The notes under the pieces are model-generated. The model was not told where the DNA came from, made no database searches, and saw only the letters and a program-made list of their open reading frames with translations. Positions 17,414 through 25,775 of a stretch of 64,000 nucleotides of DNA are shown here, piece by piece. Location of the stretch: NCBI RefSeq assembly GCF_000620785.1, contig NZ_JIAI01000001.1, forward strand, positions 496,001 to 560,000, in the 5' to 3' direction. This DNA comes from Actinospineispora acaciae DSM 45401 (GTDB taxonomy: Bacteria; Actinomycetota; Actinomycetes; Mycobacteriales; Pseudonocardiaceae). Position 1 is the stretch's first letter. Every line of letters starts with the position of its first letter. The position numbers and the translations under genes are program-made.

Positions 17414-18691
17414 GTGGACCACCGCCCCTCGCGGGGGCATGCTCCGCTGGTGGCAACTCCACCGGCGACGCCCGACGCCACCGCCGCCTCGGCGCCGCTC
17501 CCGGCGCACGCCAGCGCCGCGCTGACCGTCCTGTGCCGCGAGCTGCTCGACGAGCTCGACCCGATCACCGACCGGCTGACCCTGCTGATCCTGCGCCGCG
17601 ACGGCATCTACACCGAGCTGGGCGTCCCGATCCACGACGACCTGCGCGCGACCTGCAGGGGAAACCTGGAGCGCGCGCTGACCCAGCTGGCCGGCGACCT
17701 GCCGGACGGGGTGGACGGCGCGGAGCGCACCAAGGAGACCGGGCGCAAGCGAGCCCGGCAGGGCGTGCCGCTGGAGACTGTGCTGCGCGCCTACCGCCTC
17801 GGCGGTCGGGTGCTGTGGGACAGGCTGCTCACCGTGTCCAGGGAGCGGTTCCAGGGCGCCTACGACGCCGCGCTGCTGGACGCGGCGGGGCACGTCTGGC
17901 GGCTGATCGACAACAGCTCCTCGCACCTGGTGGACGCCTACCGCTCCGAGGAGGCCAGGCTGCTCAGCCACGACCTCGGGCGGCGCTACGCGGTGCTGGA
18001 CGCGCTGCTGGCCGGGCGGGCCGAGGACCCCGCGTTCGTCAGGGACGCCGCGCGGGTGCTGGGGCTGCCGGAGGACGCCGCGCTGCTGTGCGTCGTCGCC
18101 CCCGTGGACTCCCCCTCCGACGAGCCGCTGCACTCCCCGCAGGAGGCGTTGCGCGCGGTCGGCGCCACCTCGCTGTGGCACCTGCACCGCTCCGACCTGG
18201 TCGGGTTGGTGGCACTGCCGGCCGTGCCGTCGGGTTCCGCGGGCCCGGTGGTGGAGGCGCTGCGGCGCTGTGCCCACGGCCGGGTCGGGGTGTCGCCGGT
18301 GGTCGGCGGCCTGGCCGAGGCCACCATCGGCTACCGGCTGGCGAAGCTCGCGGCGCGGACCATGCCGGCCGGGAGCGGCGGGGTCGCCGAGCTGGAGGAC
18401 CGGCTGCCCGAGGCCCTGCTCGCGGACAGCCCCGAGCTGACCCCCCGGCTGCTGCGCGCGGCGTTCGGCGACCTGCTCGACCTGCCGGACGCGGAGCGGC
18501 GCACCCTGCTCGACACGCTGCGCGCCGTGCTGGAGGCCGACGGCTCCCCGACCAGGGCCGCGCAGGCGCTGTTCTGCCACCGCAACACGGTGATGTACCG
18601 GATGGCCCGCATCGAGAAGGTCACCGGTCGCCGGCTGACCGACCACCGGGACCGGCTGCTGCTCTCCCTCGGCCTGCTCGACGGGCGCTGA
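17414..18691 (+). CDS. PucR/CdaR-type helix-turn-helix regulator
   Basis: Regulator of 425 residues. The C-terminal PucR HTH_30 domain is unmistakable: ALFCHRNTVMYRMARIEKVTGRRLTDHRDRLLLSLGLL (about residues 385-423). The N-terminal half is helical and resembles the RsbRD-like N-domain seen in actinobacterial PucR proteins (LDELDPITDRLTLLILRRDGIYTE); the middle (about 190-330) is a GGDEF-like PucR sensor region. Start uncertain: GTG 17414 or GTG 17450. Being divergent from the liv operon it is the obvious candidate regulator of amino acid or amide uptake. Confidence 0.88.
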   Translation: MDHRPSRGHAPLVATPPATPDATAASAPLPAHASAALTVLCRELLDELDPITDRLTLLILRRDGIYTELGVPIHDDLRATCRGNLERALTQLAGDLPDGVDGAERTKETGRKRARQGVPLETVLRAYRLGGRVLWDRLLTVSRERFQGAYDAALLDAAGHVWRLIDNSSSHLVDAYRSEEARLLSHDLGRRYAVLDALLAGRAEDPAFVRDAARVLGLPEDAALLCVVAPVDSPSDEPLHSPQEALRAVGATSLWHLHRSDLVGLVALPAVPSGSAGPVVEALRRCAHGRVGVSPVVGGLAEATIGYRLAKLAARTMPAGSGGVAELEDRLPEALLADSPELTPRLLRAAFGDLLDLPDAERRTLLDTLRAVLEADGSPTRAAQALFCHRNTVMYRMARIEKVTGRRLTDHRDRLLLSLGLLDGR

Positions 18692-18766
18692 CGCCAACGC
18701 GTGGTGACGGTGCCGCGAGGGGGTTCTGGTGTCCTACCCTGGGCGGTGCGGAGGTGAAGACGGGGG

Positions 18767-18952
18767 ATGCATCAGGATGTGCGTGCGTCAGATGCCGAGC
18801 GGGACGCCGTGGTGGAGCGGCTTCGGCGGGCGTTGAGCCAGGGGCGGTTGACGGTGCACGAGTTCGACACTCGGACCGCCGCCGCCTACGAGGCGAAGAC
18901 CAGGGGCGAGCTCAGCGAGCTCACCCGTGATCTTCCCGGCAGCCTCTGGTAG
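18767..18952 (+). CDS. DUF1707 domain small protein
   Basis: Protein of 61 residues consisting only of the DUF1707 (SHOCT-like) module: RASDAERDAVVERLRRALSQGRLTVHEFDTRTAAAYEAKTRGELSELTRDLP. Most family members carry a following membrane region; this one stops after the module. It has a strong ribosome-binding site (GGAGG about 14 bp upstream of the ATG) and a TACCCT -10-like element at 18735-18740. It ends one base before the convergent SPFH gene. Function unknown in the family; an adaptor or DNA-binding role has been suggested for actinobacterial examples. Confidence 0.82.
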   Translation: MHQDVRASDAERDAVVERLRRALSQGRLTVHEFDTRTAAAYEAKTRGELSELTRDLPGSLW

Positions 18953-18953
18953 G

Positions 18954-19928
18954 TCACCTGTCGGTGGCGGCCTCTGCCCCGTTGTCGGTGCCCGTGCCGA
19001 CCAGCTTGGTGTTGATCGGCGGCGTCAGGGACGGGTCGGCGGCGGGGTCGTCCGGCGAGGCGGTCGCACCATCGCCGGCACCATCGCCGGCACCGTCGCG
19101 GGGCGGCGGGATCGCGGCCGGCTCCTTCTGTTCCTTCTGGTCCGCCTCGGCCTTCCCGGCGTCCTCGGTGTGCCCGGCGGCGCGCTCGAAGAACCGCAAC
19201 AGCTCGACCGGGAACGGCATGACCAGGGTGCTGGTCTTCTCGGCGGCCACGTCGACCACGGTCTGCAGCAACCGCAGCTGCAGGGCGCCGGGGGTGGCCG
19301 CCATCGCGCCGGCGGCCTGGGCCAGCTTCGCGGAGGCCTGCAGCTCGGCGTCGGCGACGATGACCCTGGCACGGCGTTCCCGCTCCGCCTCGGCCTGCCG
19401 GGACATCGAGCGCCGCATCCCCTCCGGCAGCGAGATGTCCTTCACCTCGACCCGGTCGATGGTGATGCCCCAGTCGTCGGTGGGGGCGTCGAGCACGGCC
19501 TTCAGCTCGCCGTTGATCTGCTCGCGGTCGGAGAGCAGCGTGTCCAGGTCGGCGCGGCCGATGACCGAGCGCAGCGAGGTGCGCGCGACCTGGGAGGTGG
19601 CCTGCAGGTAGTTCTGCACGTTGATGACCGCCTTGACCGGGTCCTCGACGCGGAAGTAGACCACCGCGTCCACCCCGATGCTGACGTTGTCCCTGGTGAT
19701 CGCGCTCTGCGACGGGATGTCCAGCACCACCGTCTGCAGCGACACCTTGGTCATCCGGTCCACGAACGGGATCATGACGCGCATCCCCGGTTCCCGGACC
19801 TTCGGCAGCAGGCGCCCGAAGCGCAGCACCACGCCGCGTTGGTACTGCTGCACCTGGCGGATGCCGGAGCTGGTCAGTACGAGTGTCAGAAACGCGATTA
19901 CGCCGATGATGGCCAGCACAGCGCCCAT
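18954..19928 (-). CDS. SPFH/stomatin-like (slipin) membrane protein
   Basis: Band-7 protein of 324 residues from the ATG at 19928, preceded by GAGGAA. One N-terminal membrane helix (MGAVLAIIGVIAFLTLVLTS), then the PHB domain (QQYQRGVVLRFGRLLPKVREPGMRVMIPFVDRM to about residue 190) with the slipin-specific ISLPEGMRRSMSRQAEAERERRARVI, and a coiled coil. The C-terminal 75 residues are low complexity, charged and rich in Gly-Ala-Gly-Asp repeats. Such proteins oligomerise in functional membrane microdomains; unusually for slipins there is no NfeD partner gene adjacent. Confidence 0.88.
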   Translation of the reverse strand: MGAVLAIIGVIAFLTLVLTSSGIRQVQQYQRGVVLRFGRLLPKVREPGMRVMIPFVDRMTKVSLQTVVLDIPSQSAITRDNVSIGVDAVVYFRVEDPVKAVINVQNYLQATSQVARTSLRSVIGRADLDTLLSDREQINGELKAVLDAPTDDWGITIDRVEVKDISLPEGMRRSMSRQAEAERERRARVIVADAELQASAKLAQAAGAMAATPGALQLRLLQTVVDVAAEKTSTLVMPFPVELLRFFERAAGHTEDAGKAEADQKEQKEPAAIPPPRDGAGDGAGDGATASPDDPAADPSLTPPINTKLVGTGTDNGAEAATDR

Positions 19929-20048
19929 TTCCTCGGCCCCCTTTGGTATCTCAGGGCGAGCGTGGCCGGCTGGTTTGTAGGCCAGTTCCCGGCCACGAAC
20001 CGTCACCTGTGATACTGCCACCGCACAGGCCCCCGTGGCTATGGACTC

Positions 20049-21071
20049 TCATGGTCCGCCGCCGGGCTCCGGGCCCTTGTAGCCGCGTTCGGACGAGTCG
20101 TCGATGCCCACCTCGTAGCGGATGCCGGGGGCGATCCGGTTGCGGGCGACGGTGGCGTCGGTGGAGTCGTTCTGGAAGGCGAACGCCTTGTTGACCTTGC
20201 CGACGACGTCGTTGTTGATCACTTGGACGTTGCTGACATCGTCGATGAACAGGGCCTGGCCGGCGCCGTTGTCGCAGTAGTTGTTGCTGAACACGAAGTT
20301 GGTCGACCGGCCCTCGCCGCTCCCGTCGCCGGCCTCGCTGTTCGGGCCTTCGGCGATGAGGCAGATGTTGTCGATCTTCTCGCACCGGTTGCTGTCGATG
20401 AGGACGTTCTGGCTGGCCGGGTGGCTCTCGTCGGTGGCGAAGGTCTGCATGCAGTCCGCGTGGCGCCTCTCGGTGCCCCGGGTGTCGCGGACGGTGTTGT
20501 GCAGGATCTTGATGTCGCTGCCCCAGAACCGGATGCCGTCCCCGTCCCCGCCCTGGGGCGACAGCGAGGCGCTGTTCTTGACGGTGATGTTGGAGCCCTT
20601 GAGCGAGATGCCGGGTGCCTTGGGCTGCTGGGCGATCACGCCGTCGATCACGACATGGTCGGCCTCGACGGTGATCCCGCTGGTCACGGCCTTGCCGCCG
20701 CCGAGGATCGTGATCGGACGGTCCGCCGTGCCGGAGTGTTGCACGGTCAGCCGGGCCGGGCTCAGGACGCCGGCCAGGCAGATCCGGGCTCCGGGCGCGG
20801 CGGAGCTGAGCGCCTGGGTCATGGCGGCGCCGTCGGTGACCTGCGCGGTGCAGCCGGTCAGCGCCTCGGGCTGGGCCTGGCCGGGACCGCCGCTCGGCGC
20901 CGGCGCCGGCGCGGGCGCCATCGCCACCGGCGGGCTCGGCGCGGTGTCCGGGCGCGACCTGGGCGAACTCGGCTTGTCCCGGACGGTCAGGATCACGGTG
21001 GTGGCCAGGCTCAGGGCCACCACGGCGGCGAGCCCCAGGAGCAGCGTCGACCATGACCGCCAGGTCTTCAC
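20049..21071 (-). CDS. Exported right-handed beta-helix repeat protein
   Basis: Protein of 340 residues from a GTG at 21071. The N-terminus is a signal sequence or membrane anchor (LLLGLAAVVALSLATTVILTV), followed by a Pro/Ala/Ser-rich linker (about 35-70). From about residue 75 onward it consists of parallel beta-helix coils: RPITILGGG, GISLKGSNITVKNSASLSP, GIRFWGSDIKILHNTV, NVLIDSNRCEKIDNICLIA, NFVFSNNYCDNG and NVQVINNDVV. Six Cys residues, possibly paired outside the cell. Related folds are pectate lyases and mannuronan epimerases, but no catalytic triad can be recognised, so substrate and activity are open. Confidence 0.82.
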   Translation of the reverse strand: MKTWRSWSTLLLGLAAVVALSLATTVILTVRDKPSSPRSRPDTAPSPPVAMAPAPAPAPSGGPGQAQPEALTGCTAQVTDGAAMTQALSSAAPGARICLAGVLSPARLTVQHSGTADRPITILGGGKAVTSGITVEADHVVIDGVIAQQPKAPGISLKGSNITVKNSASLSPQGGDGDGIRFWGSDIKILHNTVRDTRGTERRHADCMQTFATDESHPASQNVLIDSNRCEKIDNICLIAEGPNSEAGDGSGEGRSTNFVFSNNYCDNGAGQALFIDDVSNVQVINNDVVGKVNKAFAFQNDSTDATVARNRIAPGIRYEVGIDDSSERGYKGPEPGGGP

Positions 21072-21159
21072 GGCACTGAGAGTAGTCGGCCGGTTACCGG
21101 CGACCCAGCCAGGCCTGGCCCCGGTCGTCGCTGATGATCGTGCATCCCCGCCTCGGGAG

Positions 21160-21178
21160 TGTTGTTAGCCTAGCCTCA
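21160..21178 (-). promoter_or_regulatory. IdeR/DmdR iron box upstream of the siderophore importer
   Basis: Read on the minus strand, TGAGGCTAGGCTAACAACA matches 14 of 19 positions of the actinobacterial iron box TTAGGTTAGGCTAACCTAA, including the core AGGCTAAC. It lies 26 bp upstream of the first permease gene, so Fe(II)-dependent repression of 21205-24178 is expected. Confidence 0.7.
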
Positions 21179-21204
21179 ACATTCAACGAAGGGGGCAACG
21201 GACG

Positions 21205-22260
21205 GTGACCACGGCGATCGCCGGGCCGCACGGCGGCCAGGTCCCTCGGCCCGGGGTCGGTGGCCGGCGCGCACGGCGATTGGTCCTGCTCGGCGTGCTG
21301 GCCGGACTGCTGGTGCTGGCGGTGCTGGCCAGCCTCGCGGTGGGCGCGAAACCGATCCCGATCGGCTCGGTGTGGACGGCGCTCTGGTCGCCGTCCGGCT
21401 CGCAGGACGACCTGGTGATCTGGAGCCTGCGGCTGCCGCGCACCCTGCTCGGGGTCGAGGTCGGGATCGCGCTGGGCGTGGTCGGCGGGCTCATGCAGGG
21501 GCACACCCGCAACCCGCTCGCCGAGCCTGGCGTCTTCGGGGTCAGCGCCGGCGCCGGGTTCTTCGTGGTGCTGGGGATCTTCGCGTTCGGGGTCACCAGC
21601 CTCTACGGCTATGTCTGGTTCGGGTTCGCCGGGGCGCTGGCCGCCACCGTCCTGGTGTTCCTGCTCGGCTCGCTCGGCCGAGGCGGCCCCACCCCCGTCG
21701 CGCTGGCCGTGGCCGGTGTCGCCGTCACCTACCTGCTCAAGGCGCTGACCTCGGCGATCGTGCTCTCCGACAACGCCGCGCTGGACGCGTTCCGGTTTTG
21801 GGACGTGGGCGCGCTCGCCGGGCGGGACGGCGCGCTCGCGCTGCAGATCGTCCCGTTCGTCGCGGTCGGGCTCGCGCTCGCGCTCGCCAACGCGCCCGCG
21901 CTGAACCTGCTGGCGCTGGGCGCGGACGTGGCGGCCGGGCTGGGGCAGAACCTGCGGGTGGCCCGCTGGACGGGCCTGGCCGCGATCACCCTGTTGACCG
22001 GCGCGGCGGTGGCCGCCTGCGGCCCGATCGCGTTCGTCGGGCTGGTGGTGGCGCACGCGGCGAGGTTCTTCGCCGGCCCGGACTACCGCTGGCTGCTGCC
22101 GACCGCCGGGCTGGCCGGCGCGGTGCTGCTGCTGACCGCCGACGTGATCGGCCGGGTCGTGGTCCGCCCCGGTGAGCTGCAGGTGGGCATCGTGCTCGCG
22201 TTCGTCGGGGCGCCGTTCTTCGTGGCGCTGGTCCGCCGGCGCAACCTGGTGCGGTTGTGA
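21205..22260 (+). CDS. FecCD-family iron-siderophore ABC permease 1
   Basis: Membrane permease of 351 residues, about nine to ten helices. FecCD hallmarks: LRLPRTLLGVEVGIALGVVGGLMQGHTRNPLAEPGVFGVSAGAGFFVVLGI (about residues 73-123), LNLLALGADVAAGLGQNLRVARW (coupling loop, about 233-255) and CGPIAFVGLVVAHAARFFAGPDYRWLLP (about 272-300). It starts with a GTG behind GAAGGGGG and an iron box. The GTGA overlap with permease 2 gives tight coupling. The substrate is presumably a ferric hydroxamate-type siderophore, given the ornithine-monooxygenase gene 10 kb away (inference). Confidence 0.92.
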   Translation: MTTAIAGPHGGQVPRPGVGGRRARRLVLLGVLAGLLVLAVLASLAVGAKPIPIGSVWTALWSPSGSQDDLVIWSLRLPRTLLGVEVGIALGVVGGLMQGHTRNPLAEPGVFGVSAGAGFFVVLGIFAFGVTSLYGYVWFGFAGALAATVLVFLLGSLGRGGPTPVALAVAGVAVTYLLKALTSAIVLSDNAALDAFRFWDVGALAGRDGALALQIVPFVAVGLALALANAPALNLLALGADVAAGLGQNLRVARWTGLAAITLLTGAAVAACGPIAFVGLVVAHAARFFAGPDYRWLLPTAGLAGAVLLLTADVIGRVVVRPGELQVGIVLAFVGAPFFVALVRRRNLVRL

Positions 22261-23354
22261 CCGGCCTGCTGACCCGGCCGCCGGGCACCGTCCCCGGCCG
22301 GCCGCCGATCCGGCTGGGGCGGTTCTCCGGGGTGTGGCGGGCGCGGCTGGTCGCCGTGACCCTGGTCGGCGTCGGGCTGGTGGTGCTGGTCTCGGCGGCG
22401 AACATCGGCCGGGGCGAGTTCCCGATCTCCGTCGGGGACGTGCTCGCGGCGCTGTTCGGCGGCGGCGACACCGCGCAGCGGTTCATCGTGCTCGAGCTGC
22501 GGCTGCCCCGGACCCTGACCGGGGTCGGGGTGGGCGCGGCGCTCGGGCTGGCCGGCGCGATCACCCAACGCGTCGCGCGCAACCCGCTGGCCAGCCCGGA
22601 CCTGCTGGGCGTGACGGCGGGAGCGAGCGCGGCGGCGGTCACCCTGATCGCGCTCGGCGGCGGGACCGGCGCGGTGGTCGGGGTGCTGGCCTCGCTGGGA
22701 CTGCCCGGCGCGGCGCTGCTCGGCGGGGTGGTCGCGGCCAGCGTGGTGTACGGCCTGGCCTATCGCGGCGGCGCGGGCGGTGTCGAGGGCAGCCGGCTGG
22801 TGCTGGTCGGGGTCGGGGTCAACGCGGTGGCCACCGCGATCACGTCCTGGCTGCTGGTGATCGTGAACGTCACCGAGGCGGCCCAGGCCACCGTCTGGCT
22901 GACCGGCTCGCTGAACGCCCGGGGCTGGGAGCATGTGGCCCCGATCGGGCTGACGCTGGTCGTGATGGTCCCGGTCGCGCTGCTGCTGACGTTCGGGCTC
23001 GGCGCCATGGAGCTGGGCGACGACACCGCGCGGGCGCTGGGCATGCGGGTGGACCGGTTCCGCGCCGGGCTGGTGCTGGTCGCGCTGGTCCTGGCGGCGG
23101 TGGCCACCGCGTGCGCGGGGCCGATCGCGTTCGTCGCCCTGGTCGTGCCGCAGGTCTGCCAGCGGCTGGTCGGCTCGTCAGGGCCACCGCTGCTGTGCGC
23201 GGCCGTCTACGGTGCGCTGCTCACCGTCGGCGCCGACCTGATCGCCCGCACCGTGCTGTCGGCGTCGCTCCCGGTCGGCATCGTGACCGCCGTCCTCGGC
23301 GCCCCCTACCTGCTGTACCTGCTGGTCCGTCGCAACCGGGGAGTGAACATATGA
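22257..23354 (+). CDS. FecCD-family iron-siderophore ABC permease 2
   Basis: Second permease subunit, 365 residues, about ten helices. Motifs: LRLPRTLTGVGVGAALGLAGAITQRVARNPLASPDLLGVTAGASAAAV (about 81-128), LGDDTARALGMRVDRFR (coupling loop, about 252-268) and CAGPIAFVALVVPQVCQRLVGSSGPPLL. Starts at the GTG overlapping the previous stop and ends in ATGA with the ATPase gene. Together with permease 1 it forms a heterodimeric importer. No substrate-binding protein gene lies beside them, so one must be encoded elsewhere. Confidence 0.92.
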   Translation: MTGLLTRPPGTVPGRPPIRLGRFSGVWRARLVAVTLVGVGLVVLVSAANIGRGEFPISVGDVLAALFGGGDTAQRFIVLELRLPRTLTGVGVGAALGLAGAITQRVARNPLASPDLLGVTAGASAAAVTLIALGGGTGAVVGVLASLGLPGAALLGGVVAASVVYGLAYRGGAGGVEGSRLVLVGVGVNAVATAITSWLLVIVNVTEAAQATVWLTGSLNARGWEHVAPIGLTLVVMVPVALLLTFGLGAMELGDDTARALGMRVDRFRAGLVLVALVLAAVATACAGPIAFVALVVPQVCQRLVGSSGPPLLCAAVYGALLTVGADLIARTVLSASLPVGIVTAVLGAPYLLYLLVRRNRGVNI

Positions 23355-24178
23355 GCGAGAAGGCCCGGCTGCAGGCGCGCGGCGTGTCGGTGGGCTACGG
23401 CGACACGGTGGTGATCGATGGCCTGGACCTGGACGTGCTCGACGGCACGGTGACCGCGCTGATCGGCCCGAACGGCTGCGGCAAGTCGACGCTGCTGCGG
23501 ACCCTGGCCCGGCTGCTCTCACCCAGGAAGGGGCAGGTGCTGCTGGACGGCAGGCGCATCGACTCCTACCCCACCCGGGAGGTCGCCACCGTGCTCGGCA
23601 TGTTGCCGCAGGCGCCGGTCGCGCCGGACGGGCTGACCGTCGCCGACCTGGTCGCGCGCGGCCGCCACCCGCACCAGTCGTGGTACCGGCAGTGGTCGCG
23701 CGACGACGAGGCCGCCGTCGCCGAGGCGCTGGAGTGGACCGGGGTGGCCGAGATCGCCGAGCGGCGGCTGGACACGCTCTCCGGCGGCCAGCGGCAGCGC
23801 GCCTGGATCTCCATGGCGCTCGCGCAGGGCACCGAGGTGCTGCTGCTGGACGAGCCCACCACGTTCCTGGACCTGGCCCACCAGGTGGACGTGCTGGACC
23901 TGATCGAGCGGCTGCACACCGAACGCGGCCGCACCGTCGTCGTGGTGCTGCACGACCTGAACCTGGCGGCCCGCTACGCCGGGCGCCTGATCGCGATGAG
24001 GTCGGGCCGGATCGTGGCCGACGGCCGCCCGGACGAGGTGTTGACCGAAGGGCTGCTGCGCTCGGTGTTCGACCTGGACGCCCGGGTGGTGACCGATCCG
24101 GTCGCGGGCACCCCGATGGTCGTGCCGGTCGGGCGCCGGCACCGGTCTACCGACCCGTCCGTCGCCGCCACTCGATAG
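23351..24178 (+). CDS. Iron-siderophore ABC transporter ATPase (FepC-like)
   Basis: ATP-binding subunit of 275 residues. Walker A GPNGCGKST (about residues 38-46), Q-loop LPQAPVAPDGLTVADLVARGRHPHQSWYRQWS (the ARGR.PH motif is typical of FepC/FhuC), signature LSGGQRQRAW (about 142), Walker B VLLLDEPTTFLDLAHQ and H-loop VLHDLNLAARYA are all intact. The ATG overlaps the preceding TGA. Energises uptake through the two permeases upstream; no terminator is evident in the 10 bp before the next promoter. Confidence 0.93.
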   Translation: MSEKARLQARGVSVGYGDTVVIDGLDLDVLDGTVTALIGPNGCGKSTLLRTLARLLSPRKGQVLLDGRRIDSYPTREVATVLGMLPQAPVAPDGLTVADLVARGRHPHQSWYRQWSRDDEAAVAEALEWTGVAEIAERRLDTLSGGQRQRAWISMALAQGTEVLLLDEPTTFLDLAHQVDVLDLIERLHTERGRTVVVVLHDLNLAARYAGRLIAMRSGRIVADGRPDEVLTEGLLRSVFDLDARVVTDPVAGTPMVVPVGRRHRSTDPSVAATR

Positions 24179-24188
24179 GCGTTCCGGG

Positions 24189-24218
24189 TTGACGCCCGGC
24201 GGCGGGCTTACGTAACCT
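24189..24218 (+). promoter_or_regulatory. Promoter in front of the SAM-IV riboswitch
   Basis: TTGACG (24189-24194) and TAACCT (24213-24218) are separated by 18 bp, a good housekeeping-sigma spacing. Transcription would start around 24225, exactly at the 5' base of the riboswitch P1 stem. This makes the desulfurase-like gene a unit of its own, separate from the iron operon. Confidence 0.6.
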
Positions 24219-24226
24219 CGCCGCGA

Positions 24227-24341
24227 GGTCAAGAGCGCCAGCGTCAAGCCCCGGCTTGCTGGCCGGCAACCCTCCAACCGCGGTGGGGTGCTCCGGGTGA
24301 CGACCAGGCCGGCGTGACGAGCACGTCGGCAAGCGCGGACC
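24227..24341 (+). ncRNA. SAM-IV riboswitch
   Basis: The 5' leader contains the actinobacterial SAM-IV aptamer. P1 is formed by GGTC (24227-24230) and GACC (24302-24305), and the core has GCCAGCGTCAAGCCCCGG, then CTTGCTGGCCGGCAACCC with the conserved internal-loop GGCAACCCTCCAACCGCGGTGGGGTGC. Downstream of P1 lies a short 3' hairpin and the terminal GGCAAGCGCGGAC (24328-24340) that forms the pseudoknot. Known function: binds S-adenosylmethionine and switches off sulfur-metabolism genes. It ends 43 bp before the ATG at 24384, leaving room for occlusion of the ribosome-binding site. Confidence 0.88.
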
Positions 24342-24383
24342 CGCCGACGACGCCCCGGGTCCGAAGAGACCACGGAGGCCACC

Positions 24384-25733
24384 ATGACGGTCGCGCTCGA
24401 CCCTGTCCACCTGCCCACCCAGCTGCCCGCCGTGACCGGCGCCGACCTGCGGGTGCCGCTGGTCACCGGCGGCACCACCCGCGCGGTCAACCTCGACTAC
24501 GCGGCGAGCGCGCCGGCACTGGCCGACGTCGCCGACCACGTCGCCCGGGTGCTGCCCTACTACTCCAGCGTGCACCGGGGCGCCGGCTACGCCTCCCGGG
24601 TGTGCACCGACCTGCTGGAGCACGCCCGCGCCACCGTGGCCGAGTTCGTCGGCGCCCGCCCCGGAGACGTCACGGTGTTCACCCGCAACACCACCGACGC
24701 GCTCAACCTGCTCGCCCGAGCCGTGCCCGGCGCGGTGCTCACCCTCGACATCGAGCACCACGCCAACCTGCTCCCCTGGCGGAACGGCCCGCACCGCACG
24801 CTGCGCGCCGCAACCACCGTCGAGCAGACCCTTGACGACCTCGCCGCCGCGCTCGACGCGACCCCCACCTCGCTGCTCGCGATCACCGGCGCGTCCAACG
24901 TGACGGGCGAGCTGCTGCCGCTGCGCACGGTGGTGGAGATCGCGCACGCCCGGGGCACCCGGGTGGTGCTGGACGCGGCGCAGCTCGCGCCGCACCGCCG
25001 CGTCGACCTGGCCGTCACCGGCGTCGACTACCTGGCGTTGTCCGGCCACAAGCTCTACGCGCCCTACGGCGCCGGCGTGCTGGTGGGCCGGCGCGACTGG
25101 CTGGACCGGGCCACCCCGTACCTGGCCGGCGGCGGCGCGGTCAGCGCCGTGACGACCACCGGGGCTGACTGGTCGGCGGCGCCGCACCGGCACGAGGGCG
25201 GCACCCCGAACCTGCTCGGCACGGTGGCGCTCGCGCGGGCCTGCCGGGTGCTCGCGCCCGTCCTCGACGCGGCCGGGCCGGAGCACGAGCGCGCGCTGCT
25301 GGAGCGGCTGGACTCCGGGCTGGCCGACGTCCCGGGCGTCCACACGTTGCGGATCTGGCCGGACTCGCCGGATCGGATCGCGGTGGTCAGCTTCGTGGTG
25401 GCGGACCGCCCCGCCGGCTACGTGGCCGCGTACCTGTCCGCCGAGCACGGCATCGGGCTGCGGGACGGCAAGTTCTGCGCGCACCCGCTGCTGGAGCGGC
25501 TGTGCCCGGACGGCGAGGCGCTGCGGGCCAGCCTCGGCCTCGGCAGCACGGCCGAGGACGTCGACCGGCTGGTGGACGCGCTGCGCGCGCTGGTCACGAC
25601 CGGTGCGAGCTGGACCTACGGTCCGGTCAACGGGCGTTGGGCGCCCACCCCGGACCCACGTGACCTTGATCCGTTCGGACTGGGCACGGTCGGCCGAACG
25701 GACGTCAGGGGTTGCGGCTCCGCCACGGGGTGA
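24384..25733 (+). CDS. Cysteine desulfurase-like class V aminotransferase
   Basis: PLP enzyme of 449 residues. Recognisable: NLDYAASAPAL near the N-terminus, HRGAGYASRVCTDLLEHARATVAEFVGA, VTVFTRNTTDALNLLARAV, ITGASNVTGELLPL, VLDAAQLAPHRRVDL (PLP-binding Asp/Gln), the Schiff-base lysine in ALSGHKLYAPYGAGVLVG (about residues 218-235) and, near the C-terminus, RDGKFCAHPLL, where the Cys matches the sulfur-accepting Cys of SufS-type enzymes. It is longer than SufS (about 410). The SAM-IV riboswitch ties it to methionine/cysteine sulfur supply; sulfur mobilisation or cyst(e)ine cleavage is likely, the precise substrate unknown. Confidence 0.85.
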   Translation: MTVALDPVHLPTQLPAVTGADLRVPLVTGGTTRAVNLDYAASAPALADVADHVARVLPYYSSVHRGAGYASRVCTDLLEHARATVAEFVGARPGDVTVFTRNTTDALNLLARAVPGAVLTLDIEHHANLLPWRNGPHRTLRAATTVEQTLDDLAAALDATPTSLLAITGASNVTGELLPLRTVVEIAHARGTRVVLDAAQLAPHRRVDLAVTGVDYLALSGHKLYAPYGAGVLVGRRDWLDRATPYLAGGGAVSAVTTTGADWSAAPHRHEGGTPNLLGTVALARACRVLAPVLDAAGPEHERALLERLDSGLADVPGVHTLRIWPDSPDRIAVVSFVVADRPAGYVAAYLSAEHGIGLRDGKFCAHPLLERLCPDGEALRASLGLGSTAEDVDRLVDALRALVTTGASWTYGPVNGRWAPTPDPRDLDPFGLGTVGRTDVRGCGSATG

Positions 25734-25775
25734 CAAACCGTCGCGGGCGCTGGACAGATGGGTTTACCCTGGGGT

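Noticed and set aside
19070..19110. Short direct repeat CACCATCGCCGG resembling a tandem array
   Set aside because: It encodes the Gly-Ala-Gly-Asp tail of the SPFH protein; it is a coding low-complexity repeat, not a CRISPR or regulatory array.
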